This document shows, piece by piece, positions 54,914-64,000 of a DNA stretch of 64,000 nucleotides. A program made the position numbers and the translations under genes. Each line of letters opens with the position of its first letter. Positions within the stretch are counted from its first letter, which is position 1. Below the pieces are notes generated by a model. It searched no databases. It saw nothing but the letters and a program-made list of their open reading frames with translations, and was not told the origin of the DNA. The stretch is from positions 13,447 to 77,446 of the forward strand of contig NZ_JOCF01000067.1 in assembly GCF_000720635.1 (NCBI RefSeq), written 5' to 3'. Source of the stretch: Streptomyces sp. NRRL WC-3742 (GTDB lineage Bacteria > Actinomycetota > Actinomycetes > Streptomycetales > Streptomycetaceae).

Positions 54914-56599
54914 TCAGGGGAGCAGTTCGACGCAGTCGTAGGCGAAGCCCGGGCTGAGGAAGCGCGAGCCGCTGCTGCCGGAGGCGACGGTGATGGTGAG
55001 CGTGTTGGTCCCGGGCCGGAGGGCGGAGGCCGGGACGGTGAAGGTGTAGGTGTGGTTGTTGCCCCGGTAGGAGCCGACGGTGAGCGAGCGGGTACTCGGT
55101 TCGGGGTGGGGTGCGGGGACGGGTGAGGTCCAGTCGTTGAGCTGGATCCGGGGGCGGCCGTTGAGGAAGGCCGTGGTGATGCCGATGTTGAGGGTGCGCG
55201 GGTGGGCGGCCTGTTCCTCCGTCAGGTCGAAGGTGATGCGGCGGCCGTCGTTGACGTCCCGCCACTGGTAGGCGGGGAAGTCGGCGTCCGTGGACCGGCC
55301 CACGGTGAAGTCGCCGGTCCACGGGTCGGCGCGGACGTCCGAGGGGTGCGCGTGGGTGACCAGGTCGGCGTTGCGGAAGCCGGCCGGGGTGCCGTCCCAG
55401 CTGCCGATGCGCCAGATCGCCGGAGCCCGGCCCGGGTCGTCGGCGGGGGTGAGGGTGATGGTGTGCAGGGCGGTGGTGCTGCCGGGCTGGACGGTCACGG
55501 TGCCGGTGCGGACGGCGAGTTCGCCCTGGTACACCGTCCAGGTGTAGTCGCCGGGCAGCATCCGGCGGGCGATGTACGCGCCGCGGCTCGGCTCGGCGGT
55601 CGCCCAGTACTGGGCGTCGTCGTTGGCGAACCCGACGGTGTAGGAGAGGGCCGGGTTGCGGCCCGAGATGCCCACCCCGGCGACGGCTCCGCGGTCACCG
55701 TCGCCGACCCAGCCCTCCAGGCCGAGGTCGTCCACCCAGGAGGTGTCGATGCGGTCGTGCCACAGCTCCGGCGAGGGTGCGCCGCCGTCGGTGAAGGCGA
55801 GCACGTACGGCCCCTGGAGGCCGAAGCGCATCGGCTCGGTCTGGTTCTCGCCGTAGTAGAGGATCTCGTACAGGCCCGCGCCGTCCTCGTAGGAGTGGCG
55901 CATCAAGGAGCGGTAGAACGGCCCGCCGGACGCCTTCTCGTGGTTGCCGCGCACCATCCACAGGCCGACGCCGGGCTTGCTCCAGCCCACGTACCGGTAG
56001 TCGACGACCCGTTGGTTGGAGTAGTGCTTGGACCGGGTGGTGCCGTCGGGCCTGCGGCGCACGTCCTGGGCCTCGATGAGGACGTCCCGGGTGGCGTCCC
56101 AGGAGTCGGGGTCGGTGTTGGGGAAGAGGCCGGGGCGGACCCGCACGATGTAACGGGTGACGGTGATCGAGTCGTCCGCCTTGTCCGTCCACAGGTAGAC
56201 GTTGTTCTCGCCCTCGCGTGCGGCGTAGTAGTGGCGCAGGGTGCCGTGGGCGACGCTGACCAGGACCGTCCGGCCGTATTGGGCGATGCCCACCGTGGAC
56301 GGGCCTAGGCCGGATTCGACCTGGGAGTTCTTCCCGCCGTAGCCCTGGTACTCGATGCCCCGGTGGATCAGGGAGGTCAGGTCGCCGGTGCTCCTGCTGA
56401 CCCGGAAGACCAGGTCGGCCCCGGTGTTCACGGTGTACTCACGGCCGTCGTCGGTGTAGCCGAACGTACCGCTCGCCGTGGTGGCGGCCTGCGCGCCGGA
56501 CGGGACGGCGCCGACGCCGGCCGCTGCCCCGCCCAGGGCGATGCCCGCCGCTCCCGCCCGGGCCAGGAACCGGCGGCGGCTGGGACGATGCTTGCTCAT
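54914..56599 (-). CDS. Secreted rhamnogalacturonan lyase, PL4-like
   Basis: A 561-residue exported enzyme. The N-terminus is a Tat-type signal (SRRRFLARAG) with cleavage near AQA-AT. The catalytic part has features of rhamnogalacturonan endolyases: TGDLTSLIHRGIEYQGYGGK, YIVRVRPGLFPNTDPDSWD and WSKPGVGLWMVRGNHEKASG. A fibronectin-like middle (RMLPGDYTWTVYQGELAVR) and a C-terminal carbohydrate-binding-like domain with ITTAFLNGRPRIQLND follow. It cleaves pectin side-chain backbones. It has no link to the flanking biosynthetic genes and looks like an independent plant-polymer gene. Confidence 0.85.
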   Translation of the reverse strand: MSKHRPSRRRFLARAGAAGIALGGAAAGVGAVPSGAQAATTASGTFGYTDDGREYTVNTGADLVFRVSRSTGDLTSLIHRGIEYQGYGGKNSQVESGLGPSTVGIAQYGRTVLVSVAHGTLRHYYAAREGENNVYLWTDKADDSITVTRYIVRVRPGLFPNTDPDSWDATRDVLIEAQDVRRRPDGTTRSKHYSNQRVVDYRYVGWSKPGVGLWMVRGNHEKASGGPFYRSLMRHSYEDGAGLYEILYYGENQTEPMRFGLQGPYVLAFTDGGAPSPELWHDRIDTSWVDDLGLEGWVGDGDRGAVAGVGISGRNPALSYTVGFANDDAQYWATAEPSRGAYIARRMLPGDYTWTVYQGELAVRTGTVTVQPGSTTALHTITLTPADDPGRAPAIWRIGSWDGTPAGFRNADLVTHAHPSDVRADPWTGDFTVGRSTDADFPAYQWRDVNDGRRITFDLTEEQAAHPRTLNIGITTAFLNGRPRIQLNDWTSPVPAPHPEPSTRSLTVGSYRGNNHTYTFTVPASALRPGTNTLTITVASGSSGSRFLSPGFAYDCVELLP

Positions 56600-56812
56600 G
56601 CTGCGAAGCTCCTCTTCGGTCCACGGAACGCGTACCGCGCCCTGCCAGTCGGTTGCCGCCCGGCCGTGAAAGGTTGCCGCGCCGGAGAAGTTTCTCGTGC
56701 GGTCTTCGGGAACGCCCCCGAGCCGGTCGGGCGACGGGCTCGCGGAGGGAGAGCGGACGAAGAGGCCGTCGTGCCGGGGGCGGCACGACGGCCCAACGGT
56801 GGGACCCCGGCT

Positions 56813-57445
56813 TCAGGAGCTGTGGCCGTACGCCCGCTCGGCTCGGCGGTAGAGGTCCAGCAGGGCCGGGTCCACCGCGGTGGCGTCCGGTCCGTAGAAC
56901 TTGCCGAACTTCTCCCGGTACTGCCGGAACCAGTGCGGATGCTCGTGCAGGAAGAAGATGTCGTGCAGGGCGATGGCGCGGACGGCGAGGACGGGCACCG
57001 GCGCCTTGCTGACGACGAACCGGGGGTTGCGTGCCGCCGTGACCTCGCAGTTGCGGTGGAACTGGCCGATCATCAGCCCCCGGGCGACGAAGTCGTCCTT
57101 GACGCGGGCCTGGGCCAGGTCGAGCAGCGCGGTGTCCTCGTCGCGGAGGTCGGACAGCACGACCACGAGGGCGCGGAGCATCGGGTTGCGGCCCTGCCAG
57201 GAGAGCAGCTCGTACTCGCGCAGGCTGCTCCGCGCGACCTCCTCCAGGAGTTCGGCGGTGGGGTCCTGCCCGACCAGCCGGACGCGGACCTCCAGGGTGT
57301 TGTTCTTGCGGGAGGGCGCCACGAACGGGCAGATGGGGCCCGTCCGGCCGATCTCCGGGTGGCTCGCCGAGATGTACTCGGTCAGCCAGGCGTCGATCTC
57401 GGCCAGCGTGGACTCGATGGTGACGACGGATCCGGTGGGACTCAT
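56813..57445 (-). CDS. Unknown protein of the NRPS operon (DUF6875-like)
   Basis: A 210-residue protein with conserved-looking blocks: GPICPFVAPSRKNNTLEVRV near residue 37, FVARGLMIGQFHRNCEV near residue 120, and FLHEHPHWFRQYREKFG near residue 167. I recall a domain of unknown function (DUF6875) with this pattern next to NRPS genes, but cannot confirm it. The Cys and His residues suggest metal or cofactor binding; no signal peptide is seen. It is the last gene of the minus-strand NRPS operon, 13 bases after the preceding one. Role unknown. Confidence 0.6.
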   Translation of the reverse strand: MSPTGSVVTIESTLAEIDAWLTEYISASHPEIGRTGPICPFVAPSRKNNTLEVRVRLVGQDPTAELLEEVARSSLREYELLSWQGRNPMLRALVVVLSDLRDEDTALLDLAQARVKDDFVARGLMIGQFHRNCEVTAARNPRFVVSKAPVPVLAVRAIALHDIFFLHEHPHWFRQYREKFGKFYGPDATAVDPALLDLYRRAERAYGHSS

Positions 57446-57458
57446 CACATGTCCGCCT

Positions 57459-58022
57459 TCAGCTCTTCACCGGCTCCGAGATGCGGTCGACGGCGACGCG
57501 TGCGAGCCGCTGGACCTCCGCGTGGTCCGGGATGCGCGTGTTGACGAAGGAGAGGACGTCCCCCTTGATCACGACCGCCCAGGCCGTCTCGATCCGGAAG
57601 TGGTCGACGGTGGACACCCAGCGCACGAGAACGCCGCCGTCCCCCAGGTCGAGCGGCTCCGACCCGGTCCTGGTGATGTCGAGCTGGACGCCGTCGTTGA
57701 GTTCCATCCGGTACCGGTGGCAGTCCTGCACCGCGTCCAGGAGCTCCTGGAACACCTGTCGGCACGCCAGGCCGCCGAACTGGGCGACGTGGTGGAAGAC
57801 CACCGAGCCCACCGCGTTGGTGAACAGGGCCGAGCCGTGGTGCAGCGTCTCGGGGTGGGTGCCGCGGGTCAGCATGTTCGTCAGGTCGACGATGGACCGT
57901 CCGGCGGGGTCGCCGGAGACGAAGGCCGGATCGTAGGCGGCGCTCGGCTCCTCGCCGAAGAACGACTCCTCCAGGTCCTCCTCGGTCAGCAGCAGCCGCT
58001 GGAATGCGGTGTCGTCCATCAT
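57459..58022 (-). CDS. Unknown protein of the NRPS operon
   Basis: A 187-residue soluble protein without a recognised family. It begins with an acidic helix (LLTEEDLEESFFGEEP), has a central SALFTNAVGSVVFHHVAQFG and an antiparallel-sheet-like end (VRWVSTVDHFRIETAWAVVI). It may be a small ligand or protein-binding unit. The AGGAGAGGAAC site precedes the ATG. It lies nine bases after MbtH in one operon with the carrier protein and AMP-ligase, so it is presumably part of peptide biosynthesis or self-protection. Confidence 0.6.
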   Translation of the reverse strand: MMDDTAFQRLLLTEEDLEESFFGEEPSAAYDPAFVSGDPAGRSIVDLTNMLTRGTHPETLHHGSALFTNAVGSVVFHHVAQFGGLACRQVFQELLDAVQDCHRYRMELNDGVQLDITRTGSEPLDLGDGGVLVRWVSTVDHFRIETAWAVVIKGDVLSFVNTRIPDHAEVQRLARVAVDRISEPVKS

Positions 58023-58031
58023 GTTCCTCTC

Positions 58032-58232
58032 CTATCGGCGCACGAGGCTGAGCGGGCGCATGTCGGTCCAGTGCGCCTCGATGTGGTCCAGGCAGGACTG
58101 GCGGTCGGTCTCGGCGAGCGCGACCGTCCAGCCCGCGGGCACCTCGGCGAAGGCGGGCCAGAGCGAGTACTGGCCCTCGGCGTTGACGAGCACGAGGTAC
58201 CGGCCGTCGGGGTTCTCGAACGGGTTGGTCAT
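58032..58232 (-). CDS. MbtH-like protein
   Basis: A 66-residue MbtH protein. The signature is complete: [20 protein letters not shown] at the start, [13 protein letters not shown] in the middle, and [10 protein letters not shown] at the end. MbtH proteins bind and activate adenylation domains of NRPSs. Its natural partner is the A domain of the NRPS at 60413. It is transcribed in the operon that diverges from that NRPS. Confidence 0.95.
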   Translation of the reverse strand: MTNPFENPDGRYLVLVNAEGQYSLWPAFAEVPAGWTVALAETDRQSCLDHIEAHWTDMRPLSLVRR

Positions 58233-58318
58233 GATCGCTCCTGGCGGATCGTGTGAACGGGGGCGAGACGGGTCGGGGCAGGTCGGGACGGGGCCGGGTA
58301 CGGGCCCCGGCGCGGCGG

Positions 58319-58555
58319 TCAGCGCTCCGCGGGCAGCCCCGTCAGGTAGGCGTGGATGCCGTCGATCGAGGTGAACTGCTCCATGTCCTCGAAGTGCGGG
58401 TCGATGACCACGCCGTGCCGCTCCTCCAGCCCGTGCTGGAGGACGATCAGGGTGAACGAGTCCATCACCAGCTCCGCGTCGTCGGGGAACTGCTCGGGCG
58501 GGCCGAGGCCGGTGCCTTCGGCCAGGATCGCCCTGATGTCGTCCTTCGTGATCAC
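58319..58555 (-). CDS. Stand-alone acyl/peptidyl carrier protein
   Basis: A 78-residue carrier protein. The attachment Ser33 is in [14 protein letters not shown]; the DSL motif is DSF. The body has the usual four-helix pattern. GTG 58555 has AAGGGGG upstream and overlaps the AMP-ligase stop (GTGA), so the carrier and the ligase work together: the ligase should load its acyl product onto this carrier. Because the NRPS lacks a normal internal carrier after its first A domain, this protein might also serve the NRPS in trans. Confidence 0.9.
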   Translation of the reverse strand: MITKDDIRAILAEGTGLGPPEQFPDDAELVMDSFTLIVLQHGLEERHGVVIDPHFEDMEQFTSIDGIHAYLTGLPAER

Positions 58556-59970
58556 GAGACCCCCTTGAGCCGTGCGGGCGGGGGCTGCGCCGACCGCTCC
58601 GAGGTGATGTGCCGGTGCATCAGTGCGCGGTCGCGGGCGAGCTTCCCCATCGAGTTGCGCGGCAGTTGCCGGGTGACGAAGAACCGCTTCGGGATCTTCA
58701 CCGCGCTCAGCCGTTCCCGGCACCAGGCGGTGAGCTCGTCCGCGGTGAGGCCCTCGTCCCCGCCCACGAACGCCTCGATCGCGTCCTGGTGGGTCACCAC
58801 CGCCTCCGCCACCCGCGGGTGGTCGAGCAGGGCGGCCTCGACCTCGGTGAGGTCCACCTTCAACCCGCCGACCACGACCAGCGAGTCGGAGCGGCCGAGG
58901 ATGCTCAGCGCCCCGGTCGCCTCGTCCCGGGCGACCCGGTCGAAGGTCCGCAGCCAGCCGTCGCGGTAGCGGTCGGTGTGCTCGCCGTACAGGTAGGGCG
59001 AGCGGTCCATCCGGACCAGCAGTTCCTCACCGGCGACCTTCAGTTCGACTCCAGGCACCGGCGGCCCGATCTCCGGCGGGACGCACCGCCCGGACAGGTC
59101 CCCGGCGATCAGTCCGATCTCGGTGAGGCCGTAGACCTGGCAGATCGGCAGGCCGAAGGCCGCCTTGAACCGCTCGCGGGTCTCCTCCGGCACCCGCTCG
59201 CCGCCGGAGACGGCCAGCCGCAGCGGCAGCCGTTCGGGGCGGTCCGCGGTACGGGCCAGCAGGTCGTGGTGGACCGGCGTCCCGAACATCACGGACACCT
59301 CGGTCCGCGCCATCAGCCGCAGCACCTCGGCCGGGCGGAAGGTCGGCGGGACGACCAGCGTCGCCCCGGCCGCCAGCGCGTGCAGCACACCGGTCATCAG
59401 ACCCATGTTGTGCATGACCGAGTTCAGCAGCAGCACCCGCTCACCGTGGCCCGGGGTGCCGGGAAGCGCGGCGTGCCGGTCGAGTTCGGCCAGCACGGAC
59501 GCGGCCGGCCGGCCGATCACCTTGGGCCTGCCGGTCGAGCCGGAGCTGAACTGCACCAGGACGACGCCGTCCTCGGCCGGACGACCGCCCGCGAGCCGCC
59601 GGACCTCGAAGTCCGACTCCTGCCGGAATCCGGTCACCGGCCCACCGGCCCCTGCCGCCACCACCAGGAACTGCGGCCGCACACGCTCCACCAGGGGCTC
59701 GAACTCGGCCGGTTTCAGTCGGAAGTCGACCAGAACCACCTGGGCACCGCAGCTCCACAGGGCCAGCAGCACCTGGAGGTACGTGAAACTCGGCGTCATC
59801 CGCAGCAGCACCGAGCTGCCTTCGGAAATACCGCGCTCCCGAAATCGGAGCCGCAGTCCGGCGACTCCGGCGCGAAGCTCGCCCCGGGTGACCTGGGCAG
59901 CCGAGATCGCCCAGAGATCATCGTCATCCCCGCGCCCCAGCAGCTGTTCTCCCCACCATTTATCGGCCAT
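58552..59970 (-). CDS. Stand-alone AMP-forming acyl ligase
   Basis: A 472-residue ligase of the acyl/aryl-AMP family, shorter than fatty-acyl-AMP ligases. P-loop [42 protein letters not shown] hinge and the catalytic Lys in [10 protein letters not shown] are present. It forms an acyl-adenylate for transfer to the carrier protein overlapping its 3' end. The set of ligase, carrier and MbtH next to an NRPS beginning with a condensation domain is the classical way to start a lipopeptide or acyl-peptide. The acid is unknown. Confidence 0.9.
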   Translation of the reverse strand: MADKWWGEQLLGRGDDDDLWAISAAQVTRGELRAGVAGLRLRFRERGISEGSSVLLRMTPSFTYLQVLLALWSCGAQVVLVDFRLKPAEFEPLVERVRPQFLVVAAGAGGPVTGFRQESDFEVRRLAGGRPAEDGVVLVQFSSGSTGRPKVIGRPAASVLAELDRHAALPGTPGHGERVLLLNSVMHNMGLMTGVLHALAAGATLVVPPTFRPAEVLRLMARTEVSVMFGTPVHHDLLARTADRPERLPLRLAVSGGERVPEETRERFKAAFGLPICQVYGLTEIGLIAGDLSGRCVPPEIGPPVPGVELKVAGEELLVRMDRSPYLYGEHTDRYRDGWLRTFDRVARDEATGALSILGRSDSLVVVGGLKVDLTEVEAALLDHPRVAEAVVTHQDAIEAFVGGDEGLTADELTAWCRERLSAVKIPKRFFVTRQLPRNSMGKLARDRALMHRHITSERSAQPPPARLKGVS

Positions 59971-60412
59971 ACCAGCTTCCTCTTATGGGGAAATTCAGGT
60001 GGCTTCCAAATCCCGGAAGCCGGAAATTCTGACATTCGGCGACGGCGAAGCTAACACGCCGCGATGCGGCGGGCAAGGACGCCCGCGAGCAGCGCCCGCC
60101 GACCCAACAAGCCTCTGACCGGCCGTACTTCGCCGCTGTTCCGAGCCGGTGGCTCGAGCCGGTGTCCCGCCGGCGGGACACCGGCTCGAGCCACCCTTGA
60201 CCCCTCCAGCACCCCAAGTTAGGTTGCCAACGACCTTGCTTTCGATCAGCTGCCGCCCGGCTCCGACGGCGTTCCGACCCGTCGCCGTAATGGCGGTCAG
60301 GCGCACCCATTCACGTCCTGCCGACCACCTCGCTCATCATTCCGAGCCTTCGCAGGATATTCACTTTTCGCTCTCCAGCCGTCCGTGCGGGGGAATCATC
60401 GGAGGTTGAAAC
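59971..60412. other. Divergent promoter region of the NRPS cluster
   Basis: About 440 bases with no convincing gene. It contains the 48-bp palindrome at 60148-60195 and lower-GC stretches near 60040 and 60350 that could be promoters. A GGAGG site lies directly before the NRPS start. Confidence 0.6.
60148..60195. repeat. Perfect 48-bp palindrome
   Basis: Bases 60148-60171 are the exact reverse complement of 60172-60195, so the two 24-bp arms join with no loop at a CC/GG centre. Each arm contains CTCGAG. It lies midway between the divergent ligase operon and the NRPS, where it could be an operator for a dimeric or tetrameric regulator, a cruciform or a terminator of antisense transcripts. Confidence 0.85.
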
Positions 60413-63400
60413 GTGTTCGTCCGTCCTGGCGCCGAGCTGCCGCTCACGGCCGCGCAACGTGAGATCTGGATCGCCGAGCAACGACTGGGGAAAGAGAACC
60501 GGGTATTTCGGGTCGGCGAATACCTCGAGATCCACGGACAGGTCGATCCGGCGCTCTTCGACCGGGCCGTGCGGCTCGTCGTCGGCGAGGCGCAGGCGCT
60601 GCACGTGCGCTTCACCGAGGCGCACGGCGAGGTCCGGCAGGTGCTCCGGCCGCCCACCGACTGGGCGCCGGCCCTGGTCGACCTCAGCGCCGAGCCCGAC
60701 CCCGGGGGAGCCGCCCGCGCCTGGCTGGCCGCCGCGGTCGCCCGGCCGATGGACCTCGCCCGGGACCACCTCTTCGATCACGCGCTGCTACGCCTGGGGG
60801 ACGACCGCTGCTACTGGTACCAGGGCTACCACCACATCGTGATGGACGCCTTCGGCACCGTGCTGATCACCCGGCGGACGGCAGAGGTCTATACCGCACT
60901 CGCCGAGGGCAGGCCGGTGCCGCCGAGCCCCTTCGGTTCGCTGGACGACCTCCTGGCCGCCGATCAGAAGTACCGCGACTCCGAGGGATTCGCCGCCGAC
61001 CGGGCGTACTGGACCGAGCGCTTCGCCGACCGCCCCGAGCCGACCGGGATCGTCGCCCGTCCGTCGACCACCCCGGACCACTACCTGCGCCGGACCGAGG
61101 ACCTGGCCCCCGAGGAACTGGACGGGCTCCGCGAGGCCGCCCGCCGGGCCCGGGCGCCGTGGTCACACCTGGTGATCGCCGCGGCCGCCGTGTACCTGCA
61201 CCGGATGACCGGCGCCACCGACGTGGTGCTCGGCCTGCCCGTCACCGCACGGCTGGACCAGCTCCAGCGACGGACCCCCGGCACCGCCTCCAACGTGCTC
61301 CCGCTGCGGCTGACCGTGCGGCCCGAGCTGACCCTGCGCCAGTTGCTGGCCCAGGTCTCCGCACGGGTCGTCGAACTGGGCCGGCACCAGCGCTACCGGG
61401 CCGAGGACCTCCAGCGGGACCTCGACCTGCCGGGCGGCCTGGGCACCTGGTACGCGCCCGTCGTCAACATCATGTCCTTCGACGCCGCACCGACCTTCGC
61501 CGGACTGCCCACCACCGCCCACGGCCTCTCCTCCGGACTGGTCGGCGACCTCACCTTCGCCGTGTGGGACCGCCGCGGCGGCACCGGGCTCACCGTCGAC
61601 CTCAACGTCCACCCCGAACTCTGCCCCGAGCAGGAACTCGCCGCCCACCACAGGCGGCTGGTCAGCACGCTGCGGGCCGTCGCCTCGGACGGGATCGACG
61701 AACCGGTCGGCCGGATCGACCTGCTCACCGCCGAGGAGCGGCGCGCGCTGCTGGCCGGCCCCGAGGACGCTCCGTCGACCACCGAGGCGACTCTGCCGGA
61801 GCTGTTCCGGGCCCGGACGGCCGCCGATCCGGCCGCCGTGGCCGTGGTCTGCGACGAAACCTCCCTGACCTACCGGGAGTTGGACGAGCGGGCGAACCGG
61901 CTCGCCCGGCTGCTGATCGCCCGCGGCGCCGGCCCGGAACGGATCGTCGCCCTGGCCCTGCCGCGCTCCGTCGAGCTGGTCGTCGCCGTACTCGCCGTAC
62001 TCAAGGCCGGAGCCGCCTACCTCCCGCTCGACCCCGAGTACCCGGCGAACCGGCTCGCCCACATGGTCACCGACGCCCGGCCCACCCTCGTCCTGACCAC
62101 CACCGCCACCGAGGCGAAGCTGCCGGACGGGCACACCGCGCCCGTCCTCCGGCTGGACGATCCGGAGGCACTCGCCGCGCTGGCCAGGCAGCCCGCCCAC
62201 GACCCCGCGGTCGGACTCCGCCCCGACCACCCCGCGTACGTCATCTACACCTCCGGCTCCACCGGCGTGCCCAAGGGCGTGGTCAACACCCACCGGAACG
62301 TCGTGCGGCTGTTCGACGCGACCCGCCCGTGGTTCGGTTTCGGCCCGGACGACGTGTGGACGCTGTTCCACTCCTACGCCTTCGACTTCTCCGTCTGGGA
62401 ACTGTGGGGAGCCCTGCTGCACGGCGGCCGGCTGGTCGTGGTGCCCTACGACGTCGCGCGTTCCCCGCACGCCTTCCTGGACCTGATCGCCGACCGGGGC
62501 GTCACCGTCCTGAACCAAACCCCCTCCGCCTTCCACCAGTTGGCCCAAGCCGAGGCCGAGACCGAGGCCGAGACCGGGGCCGGGCCCGAGGCCGAGGCCG
62601 AGGCCGACCCTGGCCGTCCGCAGCGCCGACTCGCGCTACGGACGGTGGTCTTCGGCGGCGAGGCACTGCAACCGGCCCGGCTCGCCGAGTGGTACCGCCG
62701 GCACCCGGAGGACGCGCCGCTGCTGGTCAACATGTACGGCATCACCGAGACCACCGTGCACGTCACCCACCAGCCGCTCAGCCGTGACCGGGCCGCCGCG
62801 GGGGCGGCGAGCGTGATCGGCACCGGCATCCCCGACCTGCGGACCCATGTCCTGGACGGCGGGCTCCAGTTGGTACCGCCCGGTGCGGTCGGCGAACTGT
62901 ACGTCGCGGGCCCGGGCCTGGCCCGTGGCTACCTGGGCCGGCCCGCCCTGACCGCCGAGCGCTTCGTCGCCGACCCCTACGGCGCGCCCGGCACCCGGAT
63001 GTACCGCACCGGCGACCTGGTGCGCCGGAACCCGGACGGGGAGCTGGAGTTCGTCGGCCGCGCCGACCAGCAGGTCAAGGTCCGCGGCTTCCGCATCGAA
63101 CTCGGCGAGGTGGAGGCTTCCCTCCTCGCACACCCGGATGTGGACCAGGCGAACGTGATCGTCCGCGAGGACCGGCCCGGCGATCTGCGCCTGGTCGCCT
63201 ACGTCGTCGGCCGGGAGGCCCTGCGGCCCGAGCAGGTCCGGGAGTTCACGCGCGAGCGGCTGCCCGAGCACATGGTCCCGGCGGCCGTCGTCCAGCTGGA
63301 GCGGCTGCCCCTGACGCCCAACGGCAAGCTGGACCGCCTCGGCGTCGAGCTGGAGCTGCGCTCGCTGTTCGAGGGCCCGACCCCGGCCGCGGTGGCCGCC

Positions 63401-64000
63401 CGGCTGGACACCGCCGGGCCCGGCCGGCTGGCGCTCACGGTGCGGCAACGGCCACCGGTGATGCCGCTCTCCTCGGCGCAACGACGGCTCTGGTTCCTGA
63501 ACACGATGCAGGGGCCCAGCGCCACCTACAACATCCCGCTCGTCCTCCGGCTCTCCGGGCGCCTGGACATCCCGGCGCTGCGCGCGGCGCTCGGGGACGT
63601 CGTGGGCCGGCACGAGAGCCTGCGGACGGTGTTCCCCGAGGTCGACGGCACGCCGTACCAGAGGGTGCTGCCGCCCGAAGCGGCGGCACCCCGGCTGACC
63701 GTCACCCCGATGAGCGAGGCCGGCCTGCCGGAGGCCCTCAAGGCGGGCGCCCGGTACGCCTTCGACCTCGCGGGTGAGCCGCCGCTGCGCGCGGAACTGT
63801 TCGAGCTGTCCGCGCGGGAACACGTCCTGCTGGTCGTCGCCCACCACATCGCGGCGGACGGCTGGTCGATGGAACCGCTGTCCCGCGAGCTGACCGAGGC
63901 GTACGCCGCCCGTGCTGAGGGCCACGCACCGCAGTGGGCGCCGCTGCCCGTCCAGTACGCCGACTACACCCTCTGGCAGAACGAGCTGCTCGGCGACCAG
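60413..64000 (+). CDS. Nonribosomal peptide synthetase, C-A-(carrier remnant)-C, partial
   Basis: Starts GTG 60413, seven bases after GGAGG, and runs off the right edge (1196 codons visible). Condensation domain 1 (about 8-440) has HHIVMDAFG, where the usual Gly of HHxxxDG is Ala. The A domain (about 463-975) has [42 protein letters not shown] and the Lys in NGKLDR. Residues at the ten code positions read D-F-W-N-V-G-M-V-H-K, the usual threonine code. A Glu/Ala-rich insert lies at 62548-62610. After NGKLDR (63337) the chain jumps to [20 protein letters not shown], the end of a carrier domain, so the Ser-bearing part is absent. A normal second C domain ([10 protein letters not shown]) follows. 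Confidence 0.9.
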   Translation, partial: MFVRPGAELPLTAAQREIWIAEQRLGKENRVFRVGEYLEIHGQVDPALFDRAVRLVVGEAQALHVRFTEAHGEVRQVLRPPTDWAPALVDLSAEPDPGGAARAWLAAAVARPMDLARDHLFDHALLRLGDDRCYWYQGYHHIVMDAFGTVLITRRTAEVYTALAEGRPVPPSPFGSLDDLLAADQKYRDSEGFAADRAYWTERFADRPEPTGIVARPSTTPDHYLRRTEDLAPEELDGLREAARRARAPWSHLVIAAAAVYLHRMTGATDVVLGLPVTARLDQLQRRTPGTASNVLPLRLTVRPELTLRQLLAQVSARVVELGRHQRYRAEDLQRDLDLPGGLGTWYAPVVNIMSFDAAPTFAGLPTTAHGLSSGLVGDLTFAVWDRRGGTGLTVDLNVHPELCPEQELAAHHRRLVSTLRAVASDGIDEPVGRIDLLTAEERRALLAGPEDAPSTTEATLPELFRARTAADPAAVAVVCDETSLTYRELDERANRLARLLIARGAGPERIVALALPRSVELVVAVLAVLKAGAAYLPLDPEYPANRLAHMVTDARPTLVLTTTATEAKLPDGHTAPVLRLDDPEALAALARQPAHDPAVGLRPDHPAYVIYTSGSTGVPKGVVNTHRNVVRLFDATRPWFGFGPDDVWTLFHSYAFDFSVWELWGALLHGGRLVVVPYDVARSPHAFLDLIADRGVTVLNQTPSAFHQLAQAEAETEAETGAGPEAEAEADPGRPQRRLALRTVVFGGEALQPARLAEWYRRHPEDAPLLVNMYGITETTVHVTHQPLSRDRAAAGAASVIGTGIPDLRTHVLDGGLQLVPPGAVGELYVAGPGLARGYLGRPALTAERFVADPYGAPGTRMYRTGDLVRRNPDGELEFVGRADQQVKVRGFRIELGEVEASLLAHPDVDQANVIVREDRPGDLRLVAYVVGREALRPEQVREFTRERLPEHMVPAAVVQLERLPLTPNGKLDRLGVELELRSLFEGPTPAAVAARLDTAGPGRLALTVRQRPPVMPLSSAQRRLWFLNTMQGPSATYNIPLVLRLSGRLDIPALRAALGDVVGRHESLRTVFPEVDGTPYQRVLPPEAAAPRLTVTPMSEAGLPEALKAGARYAFDLAGEPPLRAELFELSAREHVLLVVAHHIAADGWSMEPLSRELTEAYAARAEGHAPQWAPLPVQYADYTLWQNELLGDQ

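Noticed and set aside
54914..56599. The rhamnogalacturonan lyase as a member of the biosynthetic cluster
   Set aside because: It is a secreted pectin enzyme with its own Tat signal, bounded by a hairpin and remnants, and has no chemical link to polyketide or peptide assembly.
63332..63345. Assembly collapse between two identical NRPS modules as the cause of the missing carrier core
   Set aside because: A collapse between repeated modules would join equivalent positions and keep a whole carrier domain. Here two non-equivalent positions are joined. A simple local deletion or local error remains possible.
1..64000. tRNA, rRNA and riboswitch genes
   Set aside because: No cloverleaf-like, rRNA-like or known riboswitch-like sequence was recognised by eye. 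A covariance-model scan would be needed to exclude small ones.

Overview
The window is about 64 kb of very GC-rich DNA with GTG/ATG/TTG starts, purine-rich ribosome sites 5-9 bases upstream, many 1-4 base gene overlaps (ATGA, GTGA, TGATG) and strong third-position GC. Together with the gene families present, this points to a Streptomyces- or Kitasatospora-like actinomycete. No rRNA, tRNA, CRISPR array or transposase was recognised.

Region 1 (1-25.7 kb) is ordinary accessory and housekeeping chromosome. It holds a nitroreductase tail, small regulators with linked membrane proteins or transporters (MarR plus MFS), an epoxide hydrolase, a PanE-like reductase, a GT-C membrane glycosyltransferase, an AraC regulator, a ricin-type secreted lectin, acetyltransferases, an XRE-cupin regulator, an aminopeptidase P, a PaaK ligase, a puzzling ligase/methyltransferase-like protein, a ROK regulator, a DasR-like GntR regulator with a dre-like site, exonuclease III, a frameshifted phosphoribosyltransferase, an ECF-type sigma factor and a possible low-GC small gene divergent from it.

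Region 2 (25.5-54.5 kb) is the most interesting part: a dense, uncharacterised, highly reducing type II-like polyketide locus. The minus-strand core (36.7 to 25.8 kb) encodes AcpS, a dehydratase-like hotdog protein lacking the catalytic His, an active ketosynthase, a second hotdog dehydratase, a Cys-to-Ser ketosynthase, a 96-aa coupled small protein, a single-chain ketosynthase/chain-length-factor fusion, a ketoreductase, an ACP, a KSIII-fold protein whose whole Cys-His-Asn triad is replaced, a flavin reductase and a FabD-type acyltransferase. There is KR and DH but no enoyl reductase, which predicts a polyene-type acyl chain. Around it lie a UbiB-like kinase, a TetR regulator, two SRPBCC paralogues, two P450s, six SnoaL-like genes (seven domains, one pair on an exported protein), MMPL and MFS exporters, a flavin monooxygenase, a CrtI-like oxidoreductase and a Rieske ferredoxin. 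Copies of a GGATACAC box sit upstream of the main transcription units and suggest one regulon.

Region 3 (54.5-56.8 kb) is a boundary: gene remnants, a strong hairpin and a secreted rhamnogalacturonan lyase unrelated to either cluster.

Region 4 (56.8 kb to the end) is the start of an NRPS cluster. A minus-strand operon (stand-alone AMP-ligase, free carrier protein, MbtH, two unknown proteins) diverges from a large NRPS across an intergenic region with a perfect 48-bp palindrome. The NRPS reads C-A-C in the window. Its adenylation domain carries a threonine-like code, and most of the expected carrier domain between A and the second C, including the phosphopantetheine serine, is missing in frame. 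Regions 2 and 4 may cooperate to make a polyene-acylated peptide, but the sequence does not prove this.
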